Assembly: GCF_020805785.1 (NCBI RefSeq)
Contig: NZ_JAJGZV010000002.1
Location: forward strand, 868,001 to 932,000
Direction of reading: 5' to 3'
DNA length: 64,000 nt
From: Flavobacterium chungbukense
Lineage (GTDB): Bacteria; Bacteroidota; Bacteroidia; Flavobacteriales; Flavobacteriaceae
In this document: positions 30,205 to 37,508 of the stretch, piece by piece
Numbering within the stretch: the stretch's first letter is position 1
How the letters are laid out: each line of letters opens with the position of its first letter
Notes under the pieces: model-generated
Seen by the model: the letters and a program-made list of their open reading frames with translations, nothing else
What the model was told of the DNA's origin: nothing
Databases searched by the model: none
Translations under genes and position numbers: made by a program

Positions 30205-32838
30205 TTACTTCAAACCAGCCAAACTCTGCTCGATTGTAGCAATTTTAGCTAACGCATCGGCTTGTTTTTGTTTTTCTATAATTAAAACTTTCTCTGGAGC
30301 TCCGTTTACGAATTTCTCGTTAGAAAGTTTTGCTTCAACAGATTTCAAGAATCCTTTTGTGTAATTCAATTCTTCTTTCAATTTTGCAATTTCTGCTTCC
30401 ATATCGATGTTTCCTGTAATCGGAATGAAATATTCATTTGATTTTACACGGAAAGACAATGCTCCATCTACTTTTTCAGAAACATATTCGAAAGCAGAAA
30501 CATTTCCTAATTTCGTTATGATTGAATCAAAATAAGTAGAAACATTTTCGCTATTAATTCCTTTTAATTCGATTGCATCTTTAAACGGAATATTTTTGTC
30601 TTTTCTGATCGTTCTAATTCCAGAGATTACTTCAATAGAATTTTCAAAATCAGCAATTAATTTAGCGTCAAATGGTTTTAATTCTGGCCAAGTTGAAACA
30701 ATTAAAGCTTCTTCTGGTGATCTTTCTGCAATTAATTGCCAGATTTCTTCTGTCAAGAAAGGCATAAACGGATGCAATAACTTTAAGTTGCTTTCTAACA
30801 TTTCTATCGCTTTCGCGAAAGTTACGCTGTCAATTGGCTGTTGATAAGCTGGCTTGATCATTTCTAAGAACCAAGAACAGAAATCATCCCAAACTAATTT
30901 GTAAATCGCCATTAATGAATCTGAAATTCTGTATTTCTCAAAATTATCCTCGATATCAACTAAAGTCTGTTGCAATTTTGCTTCGTACCATTCGATTGCT
31001 ACTTTTGATGATTCTGGCTGTGGAATCGTTTCAGAAACTTCCCAACCTTTAATCAATTTGAAGGCATTCCATATTTTGTTTGTGAATGATTTTCCTTGTA
31101 GGCATAATTCTTCATCAAACATAATATCGTTTCCGGCAGAAGCACTTAAAAGCAATCCTACACGAACTCCATCTGCACCAAACTTTTCGATTAAATCTAA
31201 AGGATCAGGAGAATTTCCTAATGATTTAGACATTTTACGACGTTGTTTATCACGAACTAAACCAGTTAAATATACGTTTGTAAATGGTTTTTCTCCTGCA
31301 TATTCGTAACCAGCAATGATCATTCTCGCCACCCAGAAAAATAAAATATCCGGACCAGTTACCAAGTCATTTGTTGGATAGTAATATTTGAAATCTGGAC
31401 TTTCTGGATCCATGATTCCACCAAAAACAGACATTGGCCATAACCAAGATGAAAACCACGTATCTAACGCGTCAACATCTTGTTTTAAGTTGTCGGTTGT
31501 TAGTTGTTGGTTGTTGGTTCTTTCTTTTGCTAAAACTAACGCGTCTTCGATGTTTTCAGCCACTACGAAATCTTCTTTTCCATCTCCATAATAGTAAGCC
31601 GGAATTTGTTGTCCCCACCATAACTGACGAGAAATATTCCAATCGCGAATGTTGTTTAACCAATGCGCATAGGTGTTCTCGAAACGTTTTGGATGTAATT
31701 TAATATCTCCTGTTTCTAAAACCGCCTTAATTGCTGGTTTTACTAAATCTTCCATTTTCAAGAACCATTGGTCAGATAATCTTGGTTCGATTACCGCTTT
31801 GGTTCTTTCAGAAGTTCCAACTTTATTTAAATGCGTTTCTGTTTTTGCTAAAGCGCCAATTTCTTCTAACTCTTTCGCAATTTCAGTACGAACCACAAAA
31901 CGATCTTTTCCTTGATAATGTAATCCGAAACTATTTAAAGTTGCGTCTTCATTAAAAATATCAACGATTTCAAGATTGTGTTTTTCTCCTAACGTTTTAT
32001 CGTTCATATCGTGTGCAGGAGTCACTTTCAAACATCCTGTTCCGAATTCAACATCTACATATTCGTCTTCGATAATTGGAATTACTCTTCCGCAAATTGG
32101 AACAATCGCTTTTTTACCTTTTAAATGTGTAAAACGCTCATCGTTTGGATTAATACAGATTGCAGTATCTCCAAAAATAGTTTCTGGACGTGTCGTTGCG
32201 ATAGTCAAGAAATCTTCTGAACCTTCAATTTTATATTTTAAGAAAAATAATTTTCCTTGCTGTTCTTCGTAAATAACCTCTTCGTCAGAAAGAGTCGTTT
32301 TTGCTTCAGGATCCCAGTTTACCATACGATATCCTCTGTAAATTAATCCTTTGTTATACAAATCAACAAAAGAGCGAATTACAGATGCAGACATATCTGG
32401 ATCCATGGTAAATTTGGTACGTTCCCAATCGCAAGAAGCACCTAATTTTTTAAGCTGTTCTAAGATTGTTCCTCCGTATTTATCTGTCCATTCCCAAGCG
32501 TGTTTTAGGAATTCTTCACGAGTTAAATCGTTTTTATTGATTCCTTCTGCTTTTAATTTAGCCACAACTTTTGCTTCAGTAGCAATAGATGCGTGATCTG
32601 TTCCAGGAACCCAGCAGGCATTGAAACCTTTAAGTCTTGCTCTACGAATTAAAACATCCTGAATCGTATTATTCAACATATGTCCCATGTGAAGGACTCC
32701 AGTGACGTTCGGCGGCGGGATTACAATGGTGTACGGTGTTCTATGATCTGGTTCTGAATGAAAATAATTGTTTTTCATCCAGTAATCATACCATTTGTTC
32801 TCAATCGTCTTAGCGTCAAATTGTGCTGGAATTGTCAT
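30205..32838 (-). CDS. valS: Valine--tRNA ligase
   Basis: Class Ia aminoacyl-tRNA synthetase that charges tRNA-Val and edits mischarged threonine. The 877-residue length is normal. The HIGH-type motif is HMGH at residues 50-53 (PPPNVTGVLHMGHML) and KMSKS lies near residue 535 (QRRKMSKSLGNSPDPLDL). The editing domain block ATTRPETIFGDTAI is present, as is LDTWFSSWLWP. The C-terminal coiled coil (AEIAKLKEELNYTKGFLKSVEAKLSNEKFVNGAP) is the tRNA-binding arm of ValS. Around residues 440-450 the sequence RTNNQQLTTDN is encoded by a 7-bp tandem repeat, an unusual feature in this enzyme. Single gene with its own terminator. Confidence 0.97.
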   Translation of the reverse strand: MTIPAQFDAKTIENKWYDYWMKNNYFHSEPDHRTPYTIVIPPPNVTGVLHMGHMLNNTIQDVLIRRARLKGFNACWVPGTDHASIATEAKVVAKLKAEGINKNDLTREEFLKHAWEWTDKYGGTILEQLKKLGASCDWERTKFTMDPDMSASVIRSFVDLYNKGLIYRGYRMVNWDPEAKTTLSDEEVIYEEQQGKLFFLKYKIEGSEDFLTIATTRPETIFGDTAICINPNDERFTHLKGKKAIVPICGRVIPIIEDEYVDVEFGTGCLKVTPAHDMNDKTLGEKHNLEIVDIFNEDATLNSFGLHYQGKDRFVVRTEIAKELEEIGALAKTETHLNKVGTSERTKAVIEPRLSDQWFLKMEDLVKPAIKAVLETGDIKLHPKRFENTYAHWLNNIRDWNISRQLWWGQQIPAYYYGDGKEDFVVAENIEDALVLAKERTNNQQLTTDNLKQDVDALDTWFSSWLWPMSVFGGIMDPESPDFKYYYPTNDLVTGPDILFFWVARMIIAGYEYAGEKPFTNVYLTGLVRDKQRRKMSKSLGNSPDPLDLIEKFGADGVRVGLLLSASAGNDIMFDEELCLQGKSFTNKIWNAFKLIKGWEVSETIPQPESSKVAIEWYEAKLQQTLVDIEDNFEKYRISDSLMAIYKLVWDDFCSWFLEMIKPAYQQPIDSVTFAKAIEMLESNLKLLHPFMPFLTEEIWQLIAERSPEEALIVSTWPELKPFDAKLIADFENSIEVISGIRTIRKDKNIPFKDAIELKGINSENVSTYFDSIITKLGNVSAFEYVSEKVDGALSFRVKSNEYFIPITGNIDMEAEIAKLKEELNYTKGFLKSVEAKLSNEKFVNGAPEKVLIIEKQKQADALAKIATIEQSLAGLK
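31489..31519 (-). repeat. Heptanucleotide tandem repeat inside valS
   Basis: On the coding strand there are four 7-bp units, ACCAACA, ACCAACA, ACTAACA and ACCGACA, with a partial fifth. They read through in frame as TNNQQLTTDN because three units make seven codons. Confidence 0.75.
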
Positions 32839-32847
32839 CTATTTATG

Positions 32848-32983
32848 TTTAATCGTTTATTTGTTTAACCGGTTAATCGGTTTTGATTATTATAATGTAA
32901 AATTGAATTATTTTGATTGTTTTTCTATCTTGCTAACATCATTTACAATTCAATCTCAACGATTAAACAAATAAACGATTAAA
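32848..32983. repeat. Inverted repeat upstream of valS
   Basis: TTTAATCGTTTATTTGTTTA at 32848-32867 (21 bp with the next A) is repeated perfectly in inverse at 32963-32983, 94 bp apart. The shorter core AAACGATTAAA also occurs near 43840 before cysS, so this is a dispersed family. It fills much of the 290-bp gap between the divergent genes valS and DUF1573. Confidence 0.7.
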
Positions 32984-33073
32984 GAGTTAAACAAAAAAAT
33001 TGGTTCAATTTTTGTAATTATAACTGAGAGCAAAAGTAAATAATTAAGTAGACTATAAAAAGCGAATTATTAA

Positions 33074-33104
33074 TTTGTGTGTTAATTAAAAGAATGTATA
33101 TTTA
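33074..33104 (+). promoter_or_regulatory. Promoter of the DUF1573 gene
   Basis: TTTG (33074-33077), a 19-bp spacer, then TATATTTA (33097-33104), one base from the TAnnTTTG consensus, 24 bp before the ATG. Confidence 0.55.
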
Positions 33105-33128
33105 CTTACAATTAAAAACTAATTTCAT

Positions 33129-33509
33129 ATGAAAAATGCAGCCTCTTTTATTGCAGTCTTATTGTTTAGTGCAATAGGTTATGCACAAAATGGCCCAAAA
33201 ATTGAATTTGCAGCCCCAGACAATACAATTGATTATGGAAAGATTTCTAAAGGTGACAATGGACTTCGTTCCTTTGAATTTACAAACACTGGAGATGCTC
33301 CTTTATTAATTACAGGTGCAGAATCTACCGTAAGTTCTATAATCGTTACAAAACCAGCGGCAGCAATTCAGCCAGGCAAAAAAGGAAAAATCGACGTAAA
33401 ATATAATATGGTTGCTGGTCCTATCCGTAAAACCATTACCGTTGAAACAAACGCAGTAAATTATCCTGACGGACGAGTTGCCTTAAAAATTAAAGGAGAA
33501 GTTCAATAA
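33129..33509 (+). CDS. DUF1573 domain protein
   Basis: The 126-residue exported protein has a signal peptide (MKNAASFIAVLLFSAIGYAQ) and one Ig-like DUF1573 domain: IEFAAPDNTIDYGKISKGDNGLRSFEFTNTGDAPLLI, then PGKKGKIDVKYNMVAGPIRKTITVETN. The DYGKI...G....F.F.NTG..PL.I pattern is the family signature; it resembles ASPM/SPD-2/Hydin folds. Such small single-domain proteins are abundant in Bacteroidota periplasm or surface, and their role is not established. Own promoter and terminator; single gene. Confidence 0.88.
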   Translation: MKNAASFIAVLLFSAIGYAQNGPKIEFAAPDNTIDYGKISKGDNGLRSFEFTNTGDAPLLITGAESTVSSIIVTKPAAAIQPGKKGKIDVKYNMVAGPIRKTITVETNAVNYPDGRVALKIKGEVQ

Positions 33510-33533
33510 GGATTTTATATCTAAAAATAACAT

Positions 33534-33562
33534 AAAGGTTGTCATTAGTGACAGCCTTTTTT
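33534..33562 (+). terminator. Terminator of the DUF1573 gene
   Basis: AAGGTTGTCA-TTAG-TGACAGCCTT followed by T-rich sequence. Confidence 0.8.
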
Positions 33563-33565
33563 TAT

Positions 33566-33728
33566 GAGCTTCGGAGAAGCGAAATATTTATAGCAAAAAA
33601 ATGTTTACAGCATAAAGCTCCGGAGGAGCGAAATATATTAAGACTGTAGAAAAAATATATCGCTCCTCTGGAGCTTTTTTCATTTGTCCTACTACGACTC
33701 TATAAATATTTCACCCCGCTGGGGTTTT
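33566..33728. repeat. Cluster of CTCCGGAGGAGCG-type repeats
   Basis: Four related units lie between convergent terminators: GAGCTTCGGAGAAGCGAAAT (33566), AAAGCTCCGGAGGAGCGAAA (33614) and two inverted ones, CGCTCCTCTGGAGC (33661) and TTTCACCCCGCTGGGG (33709). Each has a short internal palindrome followed by GAAATATTTATA or its inverse. Such units are widespread between Bacteroidota genes. Confidence 0.7.
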
Positions 33729-33763
33729 TCAGATATATCTTTTTTATAAATATTTATATCCAA

Positions 33764-33790
33764 CAAAAAAGCTGTCCTTTTGAGACAGCC
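33764..33790 (-). terminator. Terminator of the 33836 lipoprotein gene
   Basis: GCTGTC-CTTTTTGA-GACAGC with an A-run on the plus strand, which is a U-run in the minus-strand transcript. Confidence 0.75.
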
Positions 33791-33835
33791 TATTTTCTCT
33801 TTACCGAAAAGCATCTTGCTACTCAAATCTTTTCT

Positions 33836-34318
33836 CTATTTACCAGCACATTCAACTGAATCAAATTTGTATTTTACATTTTCAAAATCAATTGGTTTGT
33901 CTTTAACTAAATACGTAACACCCATCGTAGTCTGCATGGTTCCGTTTCCTAAAATAAGCTGGTTATTGCGTTTTAAAAGTGCCATTGGATTTTTGAAAGT
34001 TTTATCTTTATTCACATTATCCTTAAAAGTATAATCTACAAATAAAGTATCACCATGAAACTCACCCGCAACTTCTCCTGTTCTCACAGTTGAAGGCGCA
34101 ACTTTCATAACCAAATCTCCTGCAAGTTTTCCGTTTTTTAATGTATTCAATGTCAAATCTAAAGTGTCCTTTTCATAAATCGCTTTATAACATGCACTAC
34201 TTACAACTTTTTCTCCTTCAGCTTTTGCTGCTTCAGCTTCTTTTTGTTTTTGATCATTTTTACAGCTTTGAAGTCCTATTAAAGGCAAAATCAAACAAGA
34301 TAAAACTAGCTTTCTCAT
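33836..34318 (-). CDS. Lipoprotein of unknown function
   Basis: The 160-residue product has a lipoprotein signal (LSCLILPLIGLQSC, Cys at 19). A Lys/Glu/Ala-rich linker follows (KNDQKQKEAEAAKAEGEK), then a beta-rich domain (CYKAIYEKDTLDLTLNTLKNGKLAGDLVMKV ... GEFHGDTLFVDYTF). The alternation GxLxGDL...GxFxGDTLFxDYTF is typical of small flavobacterial lipoproteins. Cysteines at about residues 43 and 157 might pair. Function unknown. Separate terminators on each side indicate a single-gene unit. Confidence 0.75.
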   Translation of the reverse strand: MRKLVLSCLILPLIGLQSCKNDQKQKEAEAAKAEGEKVVSSACYKAIYEKDTLDLTLNTLKNGKLAGDLVMKVAPSTVRTGEVAGEFHGDTLFVDYTFKDNVNKDKTFKNPMALLKRNNQLILGNGTMQTTMGVTYLVKDKPIDFENVKYKFDSVECAGK

Positions 34319-34357
34319 AATTGAATATTTTATTTCAGGGTTATATTATAAAATTAA

Positions 34358-34390
34358 TAAAAAAGAAGCCAATATAAAGGCTTCTTTCTT
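34358..34390 (-). terminator. Terminator of the T9SS-linked gene group
   Basis: AAAGAAGCC-N7-GGCTTCTTT stem with an A-rich run on the plus strand, 21 bp after the last gene of the 34411-40142 group. Confidence 0.8.
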
Positions 34391-34410
34391 AAAATTTATT
34401 AGTTAAATAT

Positions 34411-36549
34411 CTACAAATTTTTAATTACAAATTCAGATCTTCTATTCAATTCATGATCTTCTTCAGAACAAGCTTCATCTGTTTTGCATTTTATAATTGG
34501 TACCGATTCTCCATATCCTTTTGCTGAAACTCTTTTAGCATCAATTCCTGATTGAATAATAAATTCTCTAGTTGAATTGGCTCTTTTTTGAGATAAATCT
34601 TCATTGAATTTTGCATTTCCTCGAGAATCGGTATGCGAGCCAATTTCGATTACCATTCCTGGATATTTTTTCATCAATTCGACAACTCTACCCAAAACGA
34701 CTTTCGATTCTTTACGAATGTACCACATATTGTAGTCAAAATAAATCGGATCCGTCTTAATGATTAATCTGTCTTTATCTTTTATAACATCTTTTTCCTG
34801 TGCTAAAATCTCTTTTACTTTTTCAGTCTTTTTCACTTCAGCAGCAACTATTGCTGCTTCTTTGGCTTTCTTCTCTTTTTCTTTCAATTCAATTGCTGCA
34901 AGTGCTTCTTTCTTCTTATTATTTTCTTCTATAATAATTTCCTGCTTTCTCTTATTTTCAGCAATCAACTTTTCTTCCTGTTTAATGGCTTCTAAAGATT
35001 TTAAAGCTAATGAAGCATCATTACTTTTATCTCTGGTTTTATCTAAAGTCAGAATTGTAGAAGCATTAGTATAATTTTCTTTGAAAGCACTAACTTTATA
35101 AGAAGCCTCGCAAGCCACTGTAAAACTGAATTTCCCGTCTGCAGTAGTTGTAATAGTATTCAAAGTTTTATTTTCTGAATCTTGCAAAATTACAGTTGCA
35201 TTTTCTAAAGCCAATTTGGTATCGACATCAGTGATTGTTCCTGCAATAAACTGTTTGCAATCTTCAACAATTAAGTCTTTTATTTCTTTAAATTGATAAA
35301 TATCATCGCTTCCTTTTCCTCCTTCTCTATTCGAAGCAAAATATCCTTCTTTGGAATTTGAATCAATATTAAAGGCAAAATCGTCTAAATTTGAATTTAA
35401 AGGCAATCCGATATTTACGGCTTCTCCATATTCTGAACCTTTAATTTCAGAAACAAAAACGTCTAAAGATCCGTATCCTAAATGTCCATCCGAAGAAAAA
35501 TAAAGTTTATTATCCATTGAAGCGAAAGGAAACTGCTCTCTTTTATCTGTGTTTACATTCGGACCTAAATTTTTTGGAGTATCAAATGCACCTTTATTTA
35601 TATTGACAGAATAAATATCAAATGATCCCAACGAACCTGGCATATCTGAAGCAAAATACAATACTTTTTCATCTGCACTTAAAGCCGGATGTTCCACAGA
35701 ATAATTTGGGCTATTGAACGGAAGTGATGTAATATTAGTCCATTTTCCATTAACCAATTCCGCTTTAAAGATTTGAAGATTTGAAATTTTCTTTTCGTCT
35801 TTTCTTCTTTTTCCGTTTTTGGAATTATTTCTGGTAAAATAAATTGTTTTGCCATCTTTTGTAAAAACAGCATTCGATTCGTGCATTCCAGTTTTCAATT
35901 CTTTAGCAAAATAATGAACAACGGAATCAGCTGAATTTAAATTTTTTAATGGAATTGAAACTAAATTTAAATAGGTCTCATTGTCCCATTTAAACTTTTT
36001 ATCCAATAGTCCAGGTTTTAGTTTTACTCCGGCAAAGACTAAATCATCATTATATTTTACGGCTCCAAATTCTGAATTTGGTGTATTGATAGCAAGATTT
36101 TTGATCTCAAAACGTTTTCCAATTGCTGAAACATTTTCTAACGTTTTTAAGCTTTTTTCAAAATTTACAACATCATCAGGATTTCCAGATAATGCATAAT
36201 ATTCTTTTAAATTAATATTTGAGTCTTCAACACTATTTGTTGCTTTTAAAGTCTGAGCGTATCTAAAATAGTATTCTCTATTTAAATCCTTATTGTAATT
36301 CTTTACCAATAATCTGTAATAGCGCTGTGCCTTCACTAAATCATTTGTATAGAAATAGGAATCTGCTAAATTTTTAATTACTTCTTGCGAAGGTCTTTCG
36401 TCTGCTAATTTTTGATACAGAACAATCGCTTCAGTATAATATGTTCTATCAAAAAATTTCTTTGCTCTAATCAATTCCTGATCTTGAGCATTTATAAACT
36501 GTATTGAAAATACGAATATAATAACAAGTAGTTTTTTCATATTTTTCAT
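34411..36549 (-). CDS. OmpA-family protein with TPR and PD40 repeats (T9SS-linked)
   Basis: The 712-residue product has a signal peptide (MKKLLVIIFVFSIQFINAQ from the second ATG), TPR-like helices (AKKFFDRTYYTEAIVLYQKL ... LADSYFYTNDLVKAQRYYRLL), PD40-type beta-propeller blades (KTIYFTRNNS, KVLYFASDMPGSLGSFDIYSV, KLYFSSDGHLGYGSLDVFVSE, EGYFASNREGGKGSDDIYQF), a carboxypeptidase-like domain, a charged coiled coil, and an OmpA C-terminal peptidoglycan-binding domain (VIEIGSHTDSRGNAKFNEDL ... RVSAKGYGES). This layout is that of PorE-like proteins that tie T9SS outer-membrane parts to peptidoglycan. ATG at 36549 is chosen over TTG at 36576; it lies 1 bp after the PorP/SprF stop. Confidence 0.9.
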   Translation of the reverse strand: MKNMKKLLVIIFVFSIQFINAQDQELIRAKKFFDRTYYTEAIVLYQKLADERPSQEVIKNLADSYFYTNDLVKAQRYYRLLVKNYNKDLNREYYFRYAQTLKATNSVEDSNINLKEYYALSGNPDDVVNFEKSLKTLENVSAIGKRFEIKNLAINTPNSEFGAVKYNDDLVFAGVKLKPGLLDKKFKWDNETYLNLVSIPLKNLNSADSVVHYFAKELKTGMHESNAVFTKDGKTIYFTRNNSKNGKRRKDEKKISNLQIFKAELVNGKWTNITSLPFNSPNYSVEHPALSADEKVLYFASDMPGSLGSFDIYSVNINKGAFDTPKNLGPNVNTDKREQFPFASMDNKLYFSSDGHLGYGSLDVFVSEIKGSEYGEAVNIGLPLNSNLDDFAFNIDSNSKEGYFASNREGGKGSDDIYQFKEIKDLIVEDCKQFIAGTITDVDTKLALENATVILQDSENKTLNTITTTADGKFSFTVACEASYKVSAFKENYTNASTILTLDKTRDKSNDASLALKSLEAIKQEEKLIAENKRKQEIIIEENNKKKEALAAIELKEKEKKAKEAAIVAAEVKKTEKVKEILAQEKDVIKDKDRLIIKTDPIYFDYNMWYIRKESKVVLGRVVELMKKYPGMVIEIGSHTDSRGNAKFNEDLSQKRANSTREFIIQSGIDAKRVSAKGYGESVPIIKCKTDEACSEEDHELNRRSEFVIKNL

Positions 36550-36550
36550 C

Positions 36551-37477
36551 TTAGAAGAATCTTGGTGATTTATCAAATCCTTTTCCTAACAAGTCTAAAT
36601 CGAATAACAGCATAATTTCATGAGTACCAGAATTAAACTGTCCGAAGTTGGTAAGTGTGTAATCGTAAGCGTAACCAACTCTCAATGTTGGTGTCACATT
36701 GATATTAAACAATGCGCTTACTGAATCCTCAATTCGATAGGCTACACCAAATTCAAATTTTTCATTGTACAATACATTTGCTGTAACATCTAAAGTAATA
36801 GGCGCACCTTTGACAAATTTGGACATAAATGCAGGTTTCAGTTTCAACATATCATTCAGCTGAAAAACGTAACCTGCCGTTAAAAAGGTATGTATTTCTT
36901 CAGAACCAAAAGCATTTATTCCAGATTTTTCTTGAATGTATTTCGATTTAAGTAAATTAGGAACAGACAATCCAACATAAAGATTATCTCTAAAATAATA
37001 AGCTCCAACTCCAATATTCGGTTTTGTTGCATTTATATTTTCTGAAAAAGCAAAATCGGTTTGAGGATCTGTAAATCGAAATCCATTAAAATTGCTTTGC
37101 ATAGATGAAAAACCGGCTTTTAAACCTAGCGACAGTTTATCTTTATTACTTAATTTTAAAACATATGCAAAATCAGCATAGACATTATTTTCTTTTTTAG
37201 CCCCGTCACCAATATCATCTGAGACAAACGAAATTCCAGCTTCTATTTTATCTGTGATAGCACTATGTCCGAAAAATGTAAATGTTTTGGGAGCACCATA
37301 AGCACCAACCCATTGTGTTCTGTAAAGTCCCCCAAAATTCATCATGGCAGGAACTCCCGTTGCATAAGCAGGATTCACAACACTCATATTATACATATAA
37401 TGCGTGTATTCTGGATCTTGCTGTGCAGAAACGGACAAATAGAAAAGGAAATTTATAAAGAATAGTATTTTTTTCAT
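36551..37477 (-). CDS. PorP/SprF family T9SS outer-membrane protein
   Basis: The 308-residue barrel protein has a signal peptide (ILFFINFLFYLSVSAQ). The diagnostic start of the mature part is QDPEYTHYMYNMSVVNPAYATG, followed by GLYRTQWVGAYGAPKTFTFFGHSAI, the PorP/SprF signature. SprF of F. johnsoniae is needed for secretion of its partner adhesin SprB by the type IX system, and paralogues usually sit directly downstream of the cargo gene they serve. Here the upstream gene is a large type B T9SS cargo (31-bp gap), and the OmpA/PD40 gene follows immediately. Probably a cargo-specific accessory. Confidence 0.95.
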   Translation of the reverse strand: MKKILFFINFLFYLSVSAQQDPEYTHYMYNMSVVNPAYATGVPAMMNFGGLYRTQWVGAYGAPKTFTFFGHSAITDKIEAGISFVSDDIGDGAKKENNVYADFAYVLKLSNKDKLSLGLKAGFSSMQSNFNGFRFTDPQTDFAFSENINATKPNIGVGAYYFRDNLYVGLSVPNLLKSKYIQEKSGINAFGSEEIHTFLTAGYVFQLNDMLKLKPAFMSKFVKGAPITLDVTANVLYNEKFEFGVAYRIEDSVSALFNINVTPTLRVGYAYDYTLTNFGQFNSGTHEIMLLFDLDLLGKGFDKSPRFF

Positions 37478-37508
37478 TTGGAAATTATATTAAAAATATA
37501 AAAGAGAT

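Noticed and set aside
30596..32596. Several plus-strand frames of 67-98 residues inside valS
   Set aside because: All are antisense to an unambiguous synthetase gene.
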